64,000 bases of DNA. It comes from Brachycybe producta (Eukaryota > Arthropoda > Diplopoda > Playtdesmida > Andrognathidae). The first letter of the stretch is position 1; every line of letters starts with the position of its first letter. The notes under the pieces are model-generated. The model saw only the letters and a list, made by a program, of their open reading frames with translations. It did not search any database and was not told where the DNA came from. The stretch spans positions 4,166,457-4,230,456 of the forward strand of contig JAUPFP010000008.1 of NCBI GenBank assembly GCA_036925085.1. The letters are read 5' to 3'. Below, piece after piece: positions 36,201 through 47,368 of this stretch. Made by a program: the position numbers and the translations under genes.

Positions 36201-39200
36201 AATCTATGTATTTTTTTTATTTTGAAGCTTTTCTGAACTCATGGAGCCGGTGAGGCTTCCTGAGAGGTATTTTCAGACCATTTAAACACTTGTTGAATTT
36301 TGGCCGTTTTTTTTTTGGAAAAAAAAAGCAAATTTTCATTTATTTTTTTGTAATTTTCAAAATTCTTTTATCTTTGTATCTTTTTTTTTTGAAGTTTTTT
36401 TTTTGTACTTCTCGGACGTAGGGAGTCCGCCTGAGACTTTTTCAGTGCGTTTCAGGGTTGCTTTTTTCTTCTTCAAGGAATTGCCAAAGTTCAATAAGTG
36501 CTGAAATGCAGTGACAATGCCTCATGGGCTCTGTTTTCAGAAGTCACAAAAAGCTTCAAAAAGTTCAGTTTGGAGAATTTTTCAAGTTTCCAAAAAAAAA
36601 AGGAAAATTTGCCTTTTTTTTGAAAAAAAAACAATGACCAAAATTCAAAAAAGTGTTTAAATGCCCTAAAATATCACAGGAATTTGCGAGTTGACCATAA
36701 TATTTTTTACTACCGTATATGAATTTATTATAGTATCCAACAGTTCCACCGAAAGTTCAAGCAGAACTTCCATTTCCATTTGAATTTTACTGGGCAAAGC
36801 AACAAGTAGGAAGGAATTTCCTAAGTTATTAAGTTTATATACAACAACAACAACAACAAAAATCAATAATAATTTTTCTTCAAAGTGTCAATCTTTGAAC
36901 GATGTTTTCGAACGTTTCCAACATTCTTTGGACTCTTATGAAACTTTATGGAATTTATTGGATGAAATCGATGACCAGATGTGGGTTCTAGAGCCAGAGC
37001 AACCTCGAAGAAGTGACGTCACACGACGCATAGCATTAGGCAAGAATTGGACACCTTTTTTTTGTTCCAAATAATGAAATAAATTGGCACACTCTGTATT
37101 TTTTTTTTAATAATGTCTTGTTATGTAGGCAAAGGATCATCTTTGGTTTTTACTGTTGACCCTTTATTCCCGCGATCAAAACCTATGTACCAACTACTAG
37201 GAAGTGACAAAGGTAAAAAGGCAAAAATTCAAGAATGGAACAGGTCATTTGACTTCACGTTGAACCTTCTAATCATAGCTCCAGCATAGAATAAGAGGGT
37301 CAAAATGAACAAACGCCAAACTGAATAAGCGCAAAAATAAACAAACAACAATCTTAATAACCGCCAAACTGAATAAGTGCCAAACAGAATAAGCGCAAAA
37401 TTGATTAAGTGCAAAATTGAATAAGTTCAAATTTGAACAAACGAAAAACTCAATAAATTATAAATGCTGAACTATTTAGTTTAGAACTGCCAACTTGTTG
37501 GTGTTTATTCAGTTTGGCATTTGATCAATGCCAAATTGATCAATTGTTTGTTCATTTTGGCGCATATTCAGTCGCCTTTCTGCTCGCAATGGTGCTTAAT
37601 AAAACAGGTTTTTTTTTGTTGGAACCCGGATCAGAGGGTTCAAGTTGAAGTTCGGTGCCAACGTTTTCAACTTGAATTTATGCCTTAAATTCTTAAAACT
37701 ATGATCTAAAATAGAGACCTACATAAAGCCCATGGGCCGGGCTGGGCCTGGGCCGGCATTTTTATGTTAAAGGCCCATGGGCCTGGTGGGCTTCGTGGGC
37801 CTGGCGGGCTTCATGGGCCTGGTGGGCTTTGTGACCTTTGTGGGCATCACGGGTTTGGAAGGCGTTTCATCATTTCTCTCATGGGGTTCTTTACAAATGT
37901 ATAGAACTAAACCACATATTATTTCACACATTAATAAAAGTATAACAAATTCCTTACTGACCAATCAATAAAATAAACATATTAAAGCCGTTAATGGGGC
38001 AGTTCCTTTTCTTGGTAAGCATGCGAACTTGTGAACCATTTAGTGTGGAAATTAGAGACCTACACAAAACCCATGAGATGGTGGGCTTTTGGGCTGGGCT
38101 GGGCTGGGTGTTACCCGCCCCTTTTTTTGTTTTATTTTTAAGGGACAAAGCTGAATTAAACCAGGTCCTTTAAGCCAGTGAAGGCTTCTACGACAATCGG
38201 GCCGAAAAAAATCTTTTTTAACAAAACGGATTTTTATTTACTAAATATTCTTGATTACAAATGGTTAGGTTAAAATATTTAATGTTACAGACAATAAGAG
38301 TACTTAACAAGTGTATATGAAGAGCATATGTATAAGATATGATTAGATATAAGTGCAAATAAAAGTTTGTAAAAAAACACTGAATGGGTATACTAAATAA
38401 GGGTATTAATTTTGCAAAAATCTATTTTGGCCTTTTTAAAATAAATGGAAGTGGTCTTACTGTTTTCCAGTAGTGGTGTTTCCTTTTTGTTGAACTTCCT
38501 CGAACCAATTTCTCCAGGCACTTCACAAACGTAAACCAAACTTCATAAACCTAAACTTCTCCAAAACATACACAAACTTCCCCAAAATTAACTAACCCCT
38601 AAAAACTAACTTTCCCAAAAATTAACTAACTCCTAAAATATTTCAAACTCCCAAAAACCAAAATTTAACAGACTCCCTAAACCGAACCTTTCCCAAAAAA
38701 ATCTCAAAGCCCACTGACTAAAACTTCTTTTTCAAAACTTCTATTTTTTGTTTCATTTTTCCGATAAATTCAGACTTAGGACCCAATTATATTTCCTTTT
38801 TGGGACCCACTTTACTTTGTCCTTTTTTGACCATTAAGTTTTTGTTTTTTCCTAATGTTTTGTATCATAATCTTCATTTTTCATTCCTTAATTACTGTGT
38901 TTTTCTGTCTCTATGATATATGGTTTTTTGGTTATTTTGGGACCTATTCTGATTTGTCCTTTGACCATTATTATGTTTTCATTATTTTCAGTCATGTAAT
39001 TTTTGTTTTCAGCTATTTGGTTGATGGTATCTTTATTTTTTGTCCTTATTTAGCCTGTTTTTTATCTTTAACCATCTTTATCTTTAACTATCTTTATCTT
39101 TATTCCTCTATTTTGTGAAATTTTATCTTGTTTTATATTTTTTCTTATTTTTGTTTGTTGGGATACTTGCATTTGTGCAAGTTTCAAATTATTATTTTTA

Positions 39201-42200
39201 TATAATTGAGTTTTTGTTATTTAGCTCTGTTTGGTGGGACAATGTTCAGGTGTTCATGTTAGGTGTTTTATTATTAGCATGGGCACCTAACAGCGGCTTG
39301 GATCGGCATATTTATGTTAAAGGCCCATGGGCCTGGTGGGTTTTGTGGGCCTGGTGAGTTTTGTGGGCCTGGTGGGTTTTGTGGGCCTGGTGGGCTTCGT
39401 GGACCTGATGGGCTTCGTGGGCCTGGTGGGCTTCGTGGACCTGATGGGCTTCGTGGGCCTGGTGGGCTTCGTGGACCTGATGGGCTTTGTGGGCTTCGTG
39501 GATTTGATGGATTTCGTGGGCCTGGTGGGCTTTATGGGCCTGGTAGGCTTCGTGGGCCTGGTGGGCTTCATGGGCCAGGTGGACTTTATGGGCTTCGTGG
39601 ACCTGATGGGCTGGGCCCAGCATAAAGTTTCATAGGCTGGGCTGGGCTAGGTTGGGCTTCAAATTTTTACTCAATGTAGGTCTCTAATCTAAAATTGTCA
39701 GAGGTCAAAGAATGTTTTTTGTTTATGTTGATCAGTGTTAATGATTGCTAATTTTAAGATAGTCTATTTTTACATGAAAGTTCCTATCAAAAGTAGATGA
39801 ACTCAGTACTAGCTTTGACTAATCTCACAATTAAGCAATCATTAAGAAGAAACATTTATTGGCCCTGAACTCCTACATTTTCAATAATAAATTGTTGAAA
39901 AAAGAAATTCATATAATTTAATTTAATTTTAAAACAGTTATTGTGCCTTTACAAGAATCTCTCAATAGTAATTTTGAAAATTGGTAAGCTATAAAAATTT
40001 TATATTTTATTTTTTTGAAATGGCAAGATTAAAATGAAATGTCCAATTATAATTTAATTTAGGTCTTGACCACAGGTCAAATTCTAGTTAAACTTCCGTT
40101 TTGATAAAATGTTTGTTCACTGAAATTAGTTATATTTAAATTGTGAAAATTTTATTTTTTAAAAAAAAAAATTAAATAATGGAAAATATGTAAATGTTTA
40201 GGAATGAAAATGGTTCTTTAGTGGAAAACTGGAAAAATTTACTCCAAATTGATATTCCTTCAAGAAAGACCACTAAAATCGAGGTAGGCCTTTAATATGT
40301 GTAGAACTTGATTTAATTTCTCAACTTGTAATTTTAAGTTTGAATGGAAATATGACCAGATGATATTAAATTTTGAAGACTTATATAACAACAATAAAAA
40401 TCAGGAAATAGCTGAGTCACTCTAGGGTTGCACGTGCTATGAGACGTGGTCAAATTGGCGGTTCCTAAGTTGCTCAACTCGAAACATCGTAAAAATGCCT
40501 TTAAAAACTTGAAGAACATGTATTTCAAAGAAACACACACTTATTTTATCTTAAAAGCTGAAAGACGATCCTAAAAAATGGCTTCTTGTTATCAAAATTG
40601 ACCTTTATGAGGTCAATCAACTTTTAACATGGTTCGAGCAGATTACGAGCTCAAGCTCGTATAATATAATTCAAAATGGTTTAAAATATAAAACCATTTT
40701 GAATATTGCAACCGAAAGACCTTAATACCTGGCCACAACATTCAAGAAGCGATTGCAACTTCAAATTATTGTCGAAAACAAAATTTGAAGAAAAGACTTG
40801 TTGTTAGAATCGAGACAAAATATCAAATTTCACCTAACAATTTACGTCTTTGACGTCGGTTATAATATGCTTAGTAATAATAAGTGAGTTCGTGTCGAAA
40901 TTATTCATCATTTCAATTAATTTATTCCCTAATTAATTTTGATCTGAAAAGGATATACAAGAAGAATGTGGAATTTGTTATGCATATAAGTTGGGAAATG
41001 ACTTTCCGGAAATTTGTTGCGATGATACAAGGTGCAAACAGACATTTCATTCAGTGTGTTTATTTGAGGTAAGGATAACAATCAATTTATAATAACAAAA
41101 TTGGGTCATAAATATAATATTTATATAATTTATTCTGTCTACCATTTTGTAATTTTTAACTTTTTAATTAATAATTACTATGTCGACAATTATAATTCTT
41201 TATGTCACTTTTTTGTACAGTGGTTGAAAGCAGTTTCAACAAGTCGCCAAAGTTTTAATGTAATTTTTGGAGAGTGTCCATATTGTGCAAAAGTAAGTTC
41301 AATCTAGTCTTCTGGATTAGTATGGTAATTATTAAAAATTAGCATTTGAATCGACCCTACGTTGTTGGTATTTCGTTGTGAATAAGAAAATGGTGCTACC
41401 GTATTTCTTCGATTCTAAGTCCCACCAACACAAAAAAAGAGCGGGAAAATTCGAAAAAAAAAAAATGCGATTCTAAGAGACACCACCCCGTTTTTAGAGA
41501 TGTTTATATGGGGAAAAGTACGTCTTAGAGTCGAAGAAATACGGTATATATCATAATGTTGAAACTGATAAACAAAAAGAACTTTGATGAAGTGTGTGGA
41601 AAATTACGAATTGGATGGAAATTTCATGAAATTGTTGGACCTGATGAAGAAACCTGGGGCAGAGAGGGGGGGGGGGGGGGGGGGTTTGACTTAATGATGA
41701 AATGATATGCTTCTAAATTTATGAATTGCATTTAATTTTCATCAAATTGTTAAAAATGATGAAATTCAACTGGAGTTTGCATAAACTTTTATTGAAATTC
41801 ATAGAAACTAATGGTTTCATTGCAATCTCCTGAAACTGATGGAATTTTAGGTTTGTTTTAAATTAGCCAAAAAATTAAAAATATTTTAGCAAAATATTTA
41901 GCAGAGTAGAAAGTATTAAACACGATTTAGAAAAAAAACAATACTTTACATTAAAAATTTAAACATCTGTTACACTTTAAACTAAAACAATTAAATTTAA
42001 GAAACGTGCCATTTAATCGTTTAATAACTTTAGAATTACAAATTAACAAATTATTTATTAAAAATTTTCTAATAAACTTATAGTCATTTTCAAATTTAGC
42101 TTTAGCTTTTTATGTACAGAAATCATGCGATTTAAATCAATTCATTCTGATATTTAATAAATGTGGTTTGAAAATGAACATTTTATGGAAATTGATTTCT

Positions 42201-42476
42201 AAATATATTGTATTTTTTATTGTATTTCTAAATAGTTATCAAACATGAAATTTGTTTATTGAACTGATACCAAAATTCAATTGCAACATTAAAAAGAAGA
42301 AGGAAAAAAGAATAAGGAAAACGTTACTAAATACGAGTCATAAATTCAGTTGTAATTAGACTAGTGTAGATGTTATATGTTTCAATTTAAAAAAAATAAT
42401 TTGTCCAAGAAAGTGATGTAATTAATGTTTTTATATTCGTTTTTAGGCAATCACTTGCAAAGTGCCTCACTCCTAA
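33249..42476 (+). CDS. FANCL: FANCL, Fanconi anaemia E3 ubiquitin ligase (thirteen coding exons)
   Basis: RING-type E3 that monoubiquitinates FANCD2/FANCI with UBE2T in interstrand crosslink repair; nuclear. Exons: 33249-33341, 35070-35189, 35621-35677, 35765-35874, 35948-36044, 36734-36805, 36886-37039, 37129-37212, 39938-39983, 40202-40283, 40952-41068, 41221-41292, 42447-42476. Phases close to 377 codons plus TAA (human protein 375). An N-terminal ELF-like part (residues 1-100) is followed by the central DRWD/URD region with [20 protein letters not shown]. The C-terminal RING/PHD starts at ECGICYAY (about residue 310), continues [16 protein letters not shown] and [12 protein letters not shown], with all eight Cys/His ligands. 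TAA lies in frame immediately before the ATG. Intron 7 appears to use a GC donor. Introns 1, 2, 5, 8 and 12 hold MITEs; intron 8 (2.7 kb) holds a minisatellite element. Identification is secure. Confidence 0.95.
33540..34960. mobile_element. MITE family A in FANCL intron 1, split by a second TIR element
   Basis: 33540-33828 is the left part ('gagactagaatagtaaag', 'aaactttttatagcagtt', 'ttctagtttataacaatc'). Family A sequence resumes at 34738 ('agtttattttttaagatatc', 'ttctagtttctatagacac', 'gcgtttatactttaaaacc'). Between them lies an element with termini AAGAGCCTAGATCC and TGTATCTAGGCTCTT at about 33829-34737. It is non-coding. Confidence 0.6.
34008..34580. repeat. Three tandem ~190-bp units inside the nested element
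   Basis: Each unit starts near 'tttgaaaaggtccttctatt' (34010, 34200, 34393) and continues with 'ccatgttaaatcccattgg'-type sequence, 'cgtcccacaaacatttgaa', 'ttagcac' and 'tattggcttcacgatg'. The units differ by point changes and are clearly diverged, so the tandem expansion is not recent. Confidence 0.75.
35305..35590. mobile_element. MITE family A in FANCL intron 2
   Basis: 'gaacagctgtttattttgta', 'gagtattagaaactagaaag' and 'tttcatattgatatattc' form the left arm; 'tttactcttctagtatttta' and 'cttctgaaacgcagaataaa' the right arm. It ends about 30 bases before the exon 3 acceptor, so its edge may overlap the polypyrimidine tract. Confidence 0.65.
36090..36672. mobile_element. TIR element in FANCL intron 5
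   Basis: 'cagggcatttaaacacttat' plus 'tgaatttggtcattttt' at 36097 is inverted at 36632-36667 as 'aatgaccaaaattcaaaaaa' plus 'gtgtttaaatgccct'. The arms are about 40 bases and the interior also contains a direct repeat of the left arm near 36273. It occupies most of the 689-base intron. No transposase frame. Confidence 0.65.
37233..37650. mobile_element. Foldback element of the GCGCCAAA family in FANCL intron 8
   Basis: Left arm 'gaacaaacgccaaactgaat' and 'aaccgccaaactgaataag'; right arm 'cagtttggcatttgatca' and 'ttttggcgcatattcagtcg'. Outer sequence 'ttgttggaacccggatcaga' plus 'gggttcaag' matches flanks at 20.16-20.2 kb and 42.85-42.9 kb, so the full element is larger than the minisatellite core. 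Confidence 0.65.
37712..39680. mobile_element. Element with TAGAGACCTACA termini and GGGCCTGGTGGGCTT minisatellites, FANCL intron 8
   Basis: Left end TAGAGACCTACATAAAGCCC and right end GGGCTTCAAATTTTTACTCA ATGTAGGTCTCTA are inverse copies. A third terminus (TTAGAGACCTACACAAAACC) near 38053 suggests two elements joined or nested. Both sides carry GGGCTGGGCTGGGC blocks. A minisatellite of 15- to 18-bp words (GTGGGCCTGGTGGGCTTC, GTGGACCTGATGGGCTTC) runs 37770-37840 and 39318-39612. The interior between is AT-rich and non-coding. The GFVGLVG frames are artefacts. Confidence 0.6.
39318..39612. repeat. Minisatellite GTGGGCCTGGTGGGCTTC
   Basis: About eight 36-bp dimers of GTGGGCCTGGTGGGCTTC and GTGGACCTGATGGGCTTC. 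All six frames stay open for about 300 bases, giving collagen-like or [12 protein letters not shown] peptides on paper. It lies inside FANCL intron 8 within a TIR element, so it is not coding. Confidence 0.9.
41397..41546. mobile_element. mariner-type MITE in FANCL intron 12
   Basis: TACCGTATTTCTTCGATTCT AAG at the left and CTTAGAGTCGAAGAAATACGGTA at the right form a 23-base terminal inverted repeat with TA at both outer ends, as expected for a Tc1/mariner TA duplication. The body is 150 bases with an A-rich loop and an inner second copy of 'gcgattctaagagac'. Confidence 0.75.
41666..41684. repeat. Poly-G run
   Basis: A run of 19 G in FANCL intron 12, after 'cctggggcagaga'. Length may be uncertain in the assembly. 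Confidence 0.8.
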
Positions 42477-42803
42477 GTTTTATGTTTCCTTCTTAAGAAA
42501 TTTTGTTGGTAAAGTAAGTCTGATGATGGTTAAGTGTGTTTATTGAAATAATTTAATTTTGTTTATTAAAATTAATGTTTGTATATTAATTTTAGAACTT
42601 GTTGTGTATTGCTGTTTTTTTTTCAATATAGTAAACATTTCAATTCAGTTGCTGTTTTTGTTGTTGCAATTTTTGGGTTTCCATAAATAGCTATCTTATA
42701 GTTCTTGGGTCTCATGAAACATAATTTGGAACAAAACAGCAATGATTAGGGCCCAAAATCACTGAAACAAATTGATATTAGAATTTCAACTTGAACTCTT
42801 TGA

Positions 42804-42920
42804 ACAGAGGTCCAACATAGAAATACAATATTTTATTGGGTTTTTCTATGTTGGAACCTTGCTCAGAGAGTTTAAGTTGAAGTTCAAGTGCCAAGTTTTC
42901 TTGTTGAACTTTTTGGAGTG
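42804..42920. repeat. Hairpin related to the foldback flanks
   Basis: 'gtccaacatagaaatac' is followed by 'tttctatgttggaacc', then 'ttgctcagagagtttaagtt'. It matches the outer flanks of the GCGCCAAA foldback elements at 20.2 and 37.6 kb without their minisatellite core. It lies between FANCL and the asparaginase gene. Confidence 0.5.
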
Positions 42921-43678
42921 ATTCTAAGTTAAGGTTCATTTATCCCAACATAATATACAGTGTAGTTTAACAAAATTAATCATCTTTTTTTCCGGATTTG
43001 TCTAGTTTTCTCTTTTTCCTTATCTAAAGTAGGGATGAAAATTACTTGACCCTTAACCAGCTGTTAAAAATATATATAAATACTAAATATAAAGATTTAT
43101 AAACAGTTTCTAAAATCATAAAATTAATTTGTACTAATTGTTATTAATTACATTTGATAATTGATAACCTATTTTTTATTACAGACAAATTCATTATGTC
43201 GTTTCATTTCTGATATTATAACATAGAAAACATAATGGAAATATTTTAAAACTATTTTTGGTACATTATTTGGATTCTATGATTTTACAATAATAATTAA
43301 GAAATTATTTTAAACAATGACCTATATTTTATATTTAGAATATACATTTTTTCTTGTATATTTTTTTTTGCTTTTTTTCCCTTATTGTTAAAAATGTGTA
43401 ATTGGAATTAGCATTGAAAGTATATAAAGCGACCTTCAATCTGATAGGTCGGCTAAAAGCCAAAATAATAAAATAAAACCAAAGTTGGATATTGCAATTT
43501 GCTTAGATGTGGCTTCTACTTTAAGTTTAGCACACTTGTCTCTTCTTTCTTCCGTACAAAAGTAATTTTATTTTGCTCTCTCGTTGTGTGTGTACTTTGT
43601 GTGTTGCCAAACATTTCTTACAGTATTCTTGAAACCTTTTTAGACACACAGATTCAAGCCAAGATTACGTATTTTAAC

Positions 43679-46172
43679 ATGGATCAAAATGTTTCCTGTA
43701 TTTCTATTAATCCTATGATATTAAATGAAGATGCAAAAGTGAAACAAATATCAAACAATTTAAAAACCTTCAATGAATTGAGTGGTAACATTCCTGATTC
43801 TGATGTGTCCAAAATTTTAGTTTTATTTACTGGAGGAACAATTGGAATGTTGCGAGGACCAAAAGGAGGTAACATTTTTATTTTATTTAGAATTTCTAAT
43901 TAATTTAAAAAAAATTTTTTTCTTAAAAAAAAATCTACATAGACAAAAAGCACAATTTATTTCAGGTATACTAGAATTTTACACAAAACAAGAGTACAAA
44001 AATGTTCGCACACAATTTCACGCAAATTGACACATGTTAGAAAAACTATTTGTTTGTAAATAACATTTGAAATCATGTCATATGTGCTGAGTTATAACTG
44101 ATATTTAAATTGTTCATATTGTATTTGTTTTTATATAATTAGCATATGCTCCAATACCAAACAAACTTGAAGCAAAACTTCGAACAATTCCATATTTGCA
44201 TGACAAAGAGTATGCAAAATCTCGTTTCTCGAAAAATCATCTCGTGTATCCATTGGTTCTTCCGTAAGTTTGTTGTGAAATGATTTTATTTGTAATTTAC
44301 TATGATGTTAGTTAGTATGTTTTTTTTGTTTAGTTATGTTCCCGATAGTTCAAGAGTTATTTACACGATTTACGAGTATAGTCCACTTTTGGACTCCAGT
44401 AATATGTCAATGGATGACTGGATAATGATTGCTCTTGACATCAAGGTTTGTAAGCTATTTTATATTTAATGTGGGGATTTTAACTGAGAAGTTTTTGTTT
44501 GATACAAAAATTTTTATTCAGAAATTCTACGATGATTTCGATGGGTTTGTGATTCTACACGGTACGGACACTTTGGCTTACACTGCTTCATCACTTTCTT
44601 TTATGTTGGAAAATCTTGGCAAACCTGTAATAATTACTGGATCTCAGGTGAGTCTAAAAAAAATTACACCTTTACTTGTGATTTATTTCAACATTTGTGT
44701 CAACATTAATATGTTTATTTGCTTGACAAAAGTTATTACAAAAAACTATACAAATTTGAATTCTAATCGATATATCTTTTAGATTCCGATCTTTGAAACT
44801 CGAAGTGATGGGCAAGATAATTTTATTGGTGCGCTTATAATGGCAGGAAATTACACTATTCCCGAGGTAAAATTTAATCGTCGTTTGTTTGCAACATCAT
44901 TCGTTGCTCTTTAGAGCAACAAAATGTGTTATAGTTTTGAGAAAACGAGCAAAAAAAAAAGGTCTGAGCATTATTTCTTCAGAAATTACTATTTTAAATT
45001 CTTGATTAAATATAAGTATAATATACAAAATATTATATTAAACATGTAACAAGATCGAAAAAGCTGATAAGCATAATTTCAAAGTACTTGAATATCCTCG
45101 TGATTATAAAAAAATGGATTATTTTCCATATTTTTCAAAGTATTTTTTCTCTGTAATGCCAAAGGTGATGGTCTACTTCAATAATCATATTTATCGTGGT
45201 AATCGAACTTCGAAATTGGATACAAGCGAATTGAATGCATTTTCTTCACCAAATATGCGTCCTTTGGGTAGACTAGGAATTCATATAAATGGTACAAACA
45301 TATTTTAATATTTGTAACAAAAATAAATAAAAATAGTTTTGATTTGGTTTTAAGTGGACTGGAGATCAGTATTACGAACTCCTCCAAGAGAATTATTTTC
45401 GGTACACACCGAACTCGGTCGAAACGTTGGCATATTACGGATTTTTCCAAGCATTCCAATAGAAATTGTAAGAAAATAAAGTTAAGTCATTTGTATCCTA
45501 GTGGAAAGGTTTTTTTGACAGATGTTATTTAAAACGTAGGTTCGAGCCTATCTGAAGCCACCTATGGAAGGAGTGATTCTTCAAACATACGGAGCTGGAA
45601 ACATTCCCACTGTTCGGAACGATCTTTTGGAAGAATTTCGAAAAGCTACCGAAAATGGCATACTCGTAGTAAATATCACACAGTGTCTTCATGGAGCTGT
45701 CAGTGTAGACTATGAAACGGGATTGGTATAAATTTTGTAATTTTTTTTAACTGATATTCAATTTTCATTTGAACTTTTAAACTTTTTTTCGGGGTGTTAT
45801 TTTGAAGGCTACTGTTGAAGCTGGAATAATTCCGGGTTCGGACATGACTCCGGAAGCTGCACTTACGAAACTTTGCTACGTTCTTGGAAAAAACGATTGG
45901 AACATCGAAACGAAACGAAATGTAATTAAAATTATTATTCTACATTGAATAATGTTAATTTTTTTCATTTTAATTACTAAAAATAGATGATGAAATCCAA
46001 TTTAAGAGGCGAGCTAAGCGAAATGAAAAAGTCTGAAAAAATGTTTCCATTGATAAGCGATAATTGCAGGTATGTTTAACTTATTATTTTCAAATTACCC
46101 CGAGCCCATTTAATATTTAGTGTTTTAAGATGTTGCCGAAATAATTCCAGATGCACAGTAAATTATGCCTGA
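43679..46172 (+). CDS. L-asparaginase, cytosolic ASPG/AnsA type (eleven coding exons)
   Basis: Hydrolyses L-asparagine to aspartate and ammonia. Exons: 43679-43868, 44143-44263, 44334-44445, 44522-44647, 44783-44866, 45165-45291, 45355-45467, 45540-45725, 45808-45921, 45987-46069, 46151-46172. Phases close to 425 codons plus TGA. Catalytic residues of the family are present: Thr51 in FTGGTIGM, Thr156-Asp157 in [15 protein letters not shown], and Lys228 in [10 protein letters not shown]. The substrate-loop region [13 protein letters not shown] is near residues 363-375. About 45 residues precede the TGGT strand, longer than in bacterial AnsA. The C-terminal ankyrin repeats of mammalian ASPG are absent. 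The last exon (RCTVNYA) is short and supported only by splice signals; without that splice the frame ends at a TAG near 46122. An upstream frame extending to 43499 starts with TTG, so the ATG at 43679 is chosen. Possible 5'UTR acceptors lie near 43622 and 43644. Confidence 0.92.
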
Positions 46173-47368
46173 AGTGCAGTGCAATCAGTTGTTTGCAACA
46201 GAAACAATACGACACGAACCGTTCAGTGGAATTTTTTTTTTTTGGCTACGTTTCTGTCTGTTGTAATTTATCAATTTTAGGTTTTATTTTATTGCATATT
46301 AATTTGTTTTAAATTGATATAAATTGTATTTCTATGCAAATTTCATATATGTTGTGCACCCTTTAAAGCTAGGAACACACGTTCAATTATGGCATGTCAG
46401 TCATGGCTTTTCATGGATCGTGGTAGGTGTTGGATTTTATTGATTCAATCTTTTGGGTTTTCATCGTCATTTGAAAATTTCTGCTCCGGCAGATTTTCTC
46501 TTTTAATTATTGGGGAAGGTGAGTGGACAATCTTTGTAGTATGTGGGTTGTAATGGTTTTTATTATGAGAAGGGGTGTTCCTAACCTAAGATTAGTTATA
46601 TATTTAATCTCATCATTGTTTATCTTATTGAGTTTTGCCTCTTATTCTTTGTTCGGAGGACTAGTTTATTATGTGTAATATTTGTCATATTTGATTTTTC
46701 TTGCGCTGGAATTCGCAATATGCATTTGGCAATCATGTGCCTTTTTTATGTAAAAAGTTAAAATCTGTTAGTTTAGTCTAAGATGTGAAACTGTGATAAA
46801 AGGTCAGAAACTGTTTTAATTATCATTAAAAAAAGTGTGAATGGTTGCATTTTAATTAACCTTATAAACCTTCTTTGTTAATTCCATCTTGTTTTGGCTA
46901 ATTGTCAATATTGAGAGAAGAAAAAAACAACAACAAACTTCACGATAGGTCTTGATAATTATGAGAGAAAACAAAATCAAAACAGCAACTTTGATCTGTA
47001 AGAAACTTCATTTCATTTGTTTTATGTTAAAAAGTAGAAAGGTAAAGAAATACAGGATAAGGTTACTGTGCGCGAGGTATTCGCGTCTTTCCATAGAAAA
47101 TACGTTGTGAATACGTGGATAAAAGCAGATGCAATAAAACCTAAGTCAAAGTTCAATTTAGATTCACTTGTACCTTATAAGTAGTTAGTTACCTTTGAAT
47201 AATCATCGACTTTCGAATTGCTAAGAAATTGAACAAAATATCGTTTATTGATTTATTTTTCTAGGAAAAAAAAACCTCTTTCTTCTTGAACTTTTCCTGC
47301 GATGTAATGAGAAACATATTAGACATATTATAACAAATGAATATAAACATGAAACATTAAATATGATA
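46173..47368. other. Intergenic, between convergent genes
   Basis: Holds the 3' flanks of the asparaginase gene (+) and the acidic-protein gene (-). Apart from 'gctaggaacacacgttcaat' near 46372, which recalls the end of a TIR repeat, I see no element and no gene. Confidence 0.55.

Noticed and set aside
39312..39635. Collagen-like GLRGPDG or HQAHEA proteins
   Set aside because: All frames of the minisatellite are open; the region is inside a FANCL intron.
43499..43678. N-terminal extension of the asparaginase with a hydrophobic segment
   Set aside because: The extended frame begins with TTG, not ATG, and contains acceptor-like sites, so it is treated as 5'UTR; kept only as a finding to check.
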